The notes below the pieces were generated by a model. The model was not told the origin of the DNA. It was given only the letters and a program-made list of their open reading frames with translations, and searched no databases. A DNA stretch of 62,102 nt from Burkholderiales bacterium (GTDB lineage: Bacteria; Pseudomonadota; Gammaproteobacteria; Burkholderiales; Burkholderiaceae_C). The stretch covers positions 1 to 62,102 of the forward strand of contig JACRBA010000205.1 of NCBI GenBank assembly GCA_016213265.1, given 5' to 3'. Positions 60,142-62,102 of this stretch are shown here, in pieces (positions within the stretch are counted from its first letter, which is position 1; each line of letters begins with the position of its first letter). The position numbers and the translations under genes are program-made.

Positions 60142-61401
60142 TCAGATGTCGAACAGCAGGCGCGCGGGGTCTTCCAGCGCTTCCTTCATGGCGACCAGGC
60201 CCAGCACGGCTTCGCGGCCGTCGATGATGCGGTGGTCGTAGCTCATCGCCAGGTAGTTGATGGGGCGCACCACGACCTGGCCGTACTCCACCACCGCGCG
60301 GTCCTTGGTGGCGTGCACGCCCAGGATCGCCGACTGCGGCGGGTTGATGATGGGTGTGGACAGCATCGAGCCGAACACGCCACCGTTGGAGATGGAGAAG
60401 GTGCCGCCGGTGAGTTCCTCGATGCCGAGCTTGCCGTCCTTGGCCTTCTGGCCGAACTCGGCGATCTTCTTCTCGATGTCGGCGAAGTTCATCTGATCCG
60501 CATTGCGGATGATGGGCACCACCAGGCCGCGCGGCGAGCCCACCGCGATGCCGATGTCGAAGTAGCCGTGGTAGACGATGTCGTTGCCGTCGACCGACGC
60601 GTTGAGCACCGGGTACTTCTTGAGGGCGTGCACGGCCGCCTTCACGAAGAAGCTCATGAAGCCCAGCTTGACGCCATGCTCCTTCTCGAACTTGTCCTGG
60701 AAGCGCTTGCGCATCTCCATCACCGGGGCCATGTTGACCTCGTTGAAGGTGGTGAGGATGGCGTTGGTGGATTGCGACTGCAGCAGGCGCTCGGCCACGC
60801 GGGCACGCAGGCGCGTCATGGGCACGCGCTGTTCGGGGCGGTCGCCCAGGTTCTGAGCCACGGGCGCAGCCACGGCCGGCAGCGGCTTGGCCACGGCCGG
60901 CGCGGCAGGGGCCGACACGGGCGCCGGCGCAGCCGGCTTGGCGCCGGCGGCCAGCACGTCGCCCTTGGTCACGCGGCCGTCCCGGCCGGTGCCGGCCACG
61001 TCGCTCGCGGCCAGACCCTTCTCGGCCAGCAGCTTGGCCGCGGCGGGCATCGCCACGTCGCCCTTGCCGCCACCGGCGGCCGGGGCCGCCGCGGCGGGCG
61101 CCGGTGCCGCGGGCGCCTCGGCCACGGCCTTGACCTGCAGCGGGCTCGCCTGCGCGCTGGCATCCGTGTCGATGCGCGCGATGACTTCCTCGCTGACGAC
61201 GGTTTCACCGTCGTTCTTGATGATCTGCGCGAGCACGCCGGCCGAGGGGGCCGGCACTTCCAGCACGACCTTGTCGGTCTCGATCTCGATCAGTGTCTCG
61301 TCCACGGCGATGGCGTCGCCGGGCTTCTTCTTCCAGGTGATGAGCGTGCCCTCCGAGACGGATTCGGAGAACTGGGGAACCTTGACGTCGATGATGGCCA
61401 T
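60142..61401 (-). CDS. sucB: 2-oxoglutarate dehydrogenase E2 (dihydrolipoyllysine succinyltransferase)
   Basis: Core subunit that transfers succinyl to CoA. 419 residues. The N-terminal lipoyl domain has the modified Lys in EIETDKVVLEVPAPSAG (about residue 43). An Ala/Pro-rich linker leads to the E3-binding domain (AMPAAAKLLAEKGLAASDVAGTGRDGRVTKGDVL) and a second linker to the catalytic domain (LLQSQSTNAILTTFNEVNM, GVFGSMLSTPIINPPQSAILG, LSYDHRIIDGREAV with catalytic His and Asp). It is a single-lipoyl form. It follows sucA by 21 nt. Confidence 0.98.
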   Translation of the reverse strand: MAIIDVKVPQFSESVSEGTLITWKKKPGDAIAVDETLIEIETDKVVLEVPAPSAGVLAQIIKNDGETVVSEEVIARIDTDASAQASPLQVKAVAEAPAAPAPAAAAPAAGGGKGDVAMPAAAKLLAEKGLAASDVAGTGRDGRVTKGDVLAAGAKPAAPAPVSAPAAPAVAKPLPAVAAPVAQNLGDRPEQRVPMTRLRARVAERLLQSQSTNAILTTFNEVNMAPVMEMRKRFQDKFEKEHGVKLGFMSFFVKAAVHALKKYPVLNASVDGNDIVYHGYFDIGIAVGSPRGLVVPIIRNADQMNFADIEKKIAEFGQKAKDGKLGIEELTGGTFSISNGGVFGSMLSTPIINPPQSAILGVHATKDRAVVEYGQVVVRPINYLAMSYDHRIIDGREAVLGLVAMKEALEDPARLLFDI

Positions 61402-61422
61402 GATGTGTTCTTTGCCTGTGCC

Positions 61423-62102
61423 TTACTTCGAAAGGACGAAGCCCTTGAGCTTGCCGAAGGCCTGGTCGAGCAATGCCTTCTGCTGGTCCTGGTGCAGGTG
61501 CGCGTAGCCCACGGCGGGCGACGCGGACGCGGGACGCCCGGCGTAACCGAGCTTCTGGCCATCCTGCATGTTCTCGTGGATCTGGTGCTGCACGAAGAAC
61601 CAGGCGCCCTGGTTCTGCGGCTCGTCCTGGCACCACACGATCTCGGTCGCCGCGGCGTATTTCTTCATCTCCGCAGCGAAGGCCTTGTGCGGGAAGGGAT
61701 AGAGCTGCTCGACGCGGATGATGGCCACGTCAGCCGCCTTCTTCTCCTCGCGCTTCTTGACCAGGTCGTAGTAGACCTTGCCCGAGCACGCGATGACGCG
61801 CTTGACCTTCGCCGCGTCGATATCGGCATTCAGCTCGGGGATCACCGTGCGGAACTCACCCTTGGTGAACTCGGACATCGGCGAGGTGGCGTCCTTGTTC
61901 CGCAGCAGCGACTTCGGGGTCATGATGACCAGCGGCTTGCGGAACATGCGCACCATCTGCCGGCGCAGCAGGTGGAAGATCTGGCTGGCCGTGGTGGGCT
62001 GCACGATCTGCATGTTGTTGTCCGCGGCCAGCTGCATGAAGCGCTCCAGGCGCGCCGAGCTGTGCTCGGGGCCCTGGCCTTCGTAGCCGTGCGGCAGCAT
62101 CA
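61423..62102 (-). CDS. sucA: 2-oxoglutarate dehydrogenase E1, C-terminal part, cut by window end
   Basis: Thiamine-dependent decarboxylase of the TCA complex. Only the last 226 or so residues are present, starting LPHGYEGQGPEHSSARLERFMQLAADNNMQIVQPTTASQIFHLLRRQ and including KPLVIMTPKSLLRNKDATS, RVEQLYPFP and WCQDEPQNQGAWFF, all SucA signatures. It ends with TAA at 61423. The remainder lies beyond position 62102. Confidence 0.97.
   Translation of the reverse strand, partial: MLPHGYEGQGPEHSSARLERFMQLAADNNMQIVQPTTASQIFHLLRRQMVRMFRKPLVIMTPKSLLRNKDATSPMSEFTKGEFRTVIPELNADIDAAKVKRVIACSGKVYYDLVKKREEKKAADVAIIRVEQLYPFPHKAFAAEMKKYAAATEIVWCQDEPQNQGAWFFVQHQIHENMQDGQKLGYAGRPASASPAVGYAHLHQDQQKALLDQAFGKLKGFVLSK

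Overview
The window is a strongly GC-rich chromosomal segment of a betaproteobacterium, most likely order Burkholderiales. The case rests on gene order and protein style: hfq preceded by der rather than miaA, a ndk-rlmN-pilW-rodZ-ispG-hisS-yfgM-bamB-der-hfq-hflX-hflK-hflC-hisZ-purA string, a PA0069-type radical SAM gene, a response regulator with TPRs beside dnaKJ, and an RNase R that begins directly at its cold-shock domain. I cannot fix the genus. Nearly every base is housekeeping coding sequence. I see no insertion sequence, prophage, CRISPR array, integrase or rRNA, and only one tRNA.

Layout. (1) 1-3948, plus strand: the C-terminal half of dnaK, dnaJ and a pseudo-receiver/TPR protein, meeting a convergent radical SAM gene whose start is covered by a near-perfect LexA operator. 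(2) 5146-8254, minus strand: dnaB, then the rpsF-priB-rpsR-rplI operon with its own extended -10 promoter and terminator. (3) 8304-11755: ppsA (PEP synthase) and its regulator ppsR, divergent. (4) 11749-27184, minus strand: one long string running rpsB, tsf, pyrH, frr, uppS, cdsA, dxr, rseP, bamA, skp, lpxD, fabZ, lpxA, lpxB, rnhB and a TrmH-type methyltransferase. It couples translation, isoprenoid carrier and phospholipid synthesis, outer-membrane protein assembly and lipid A synthesis. (5) 27213-30109, plus strand: a DadA-like FAD oxidoreductase and nnr (NAD(P)HX repair). (6) 30150-32659: rnr and a divergent tRNA-Leu(CAG) with terminator. (7) 32797-49352, minus strand: the ndk-to-purA string plus a phosphoribosyltransferase. 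(8) 49445-53664, minus strand: scpB-rluB and rluD. (9) 53726-58688: bamD on plus, DUF465-dinG on minus, a PP2C-type phosphatase on plus, zapE on minus. (10) 58696-62102, minus strand: the 2-oxoglutarate dehydrogenase genes sucA (cut by the window end), sucB and lpdA.

Genes in the minus-strand strings are packed tightly, many through ATGA or TGATG stop/start overlaps, so translational coupling is probably a main control layer. The window holds no obvious new multi-gene system. The observations most worth following are regulatory or structural: the SOS operator on a probably leaderless radical SAM gene, overlapping divergent promoters in front of the phosphatase and DUF465-dinG genes, DnaA-box-like 9-mers upstream of dnaB, the Asp-to-Glu receiver beside dnaKJ, the atypical rnr start beside tRNA-Leu, and a repeated motif in the RluB tail. 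Product calls come from recognising conserved motifs and gene order by eye; no database search was run.
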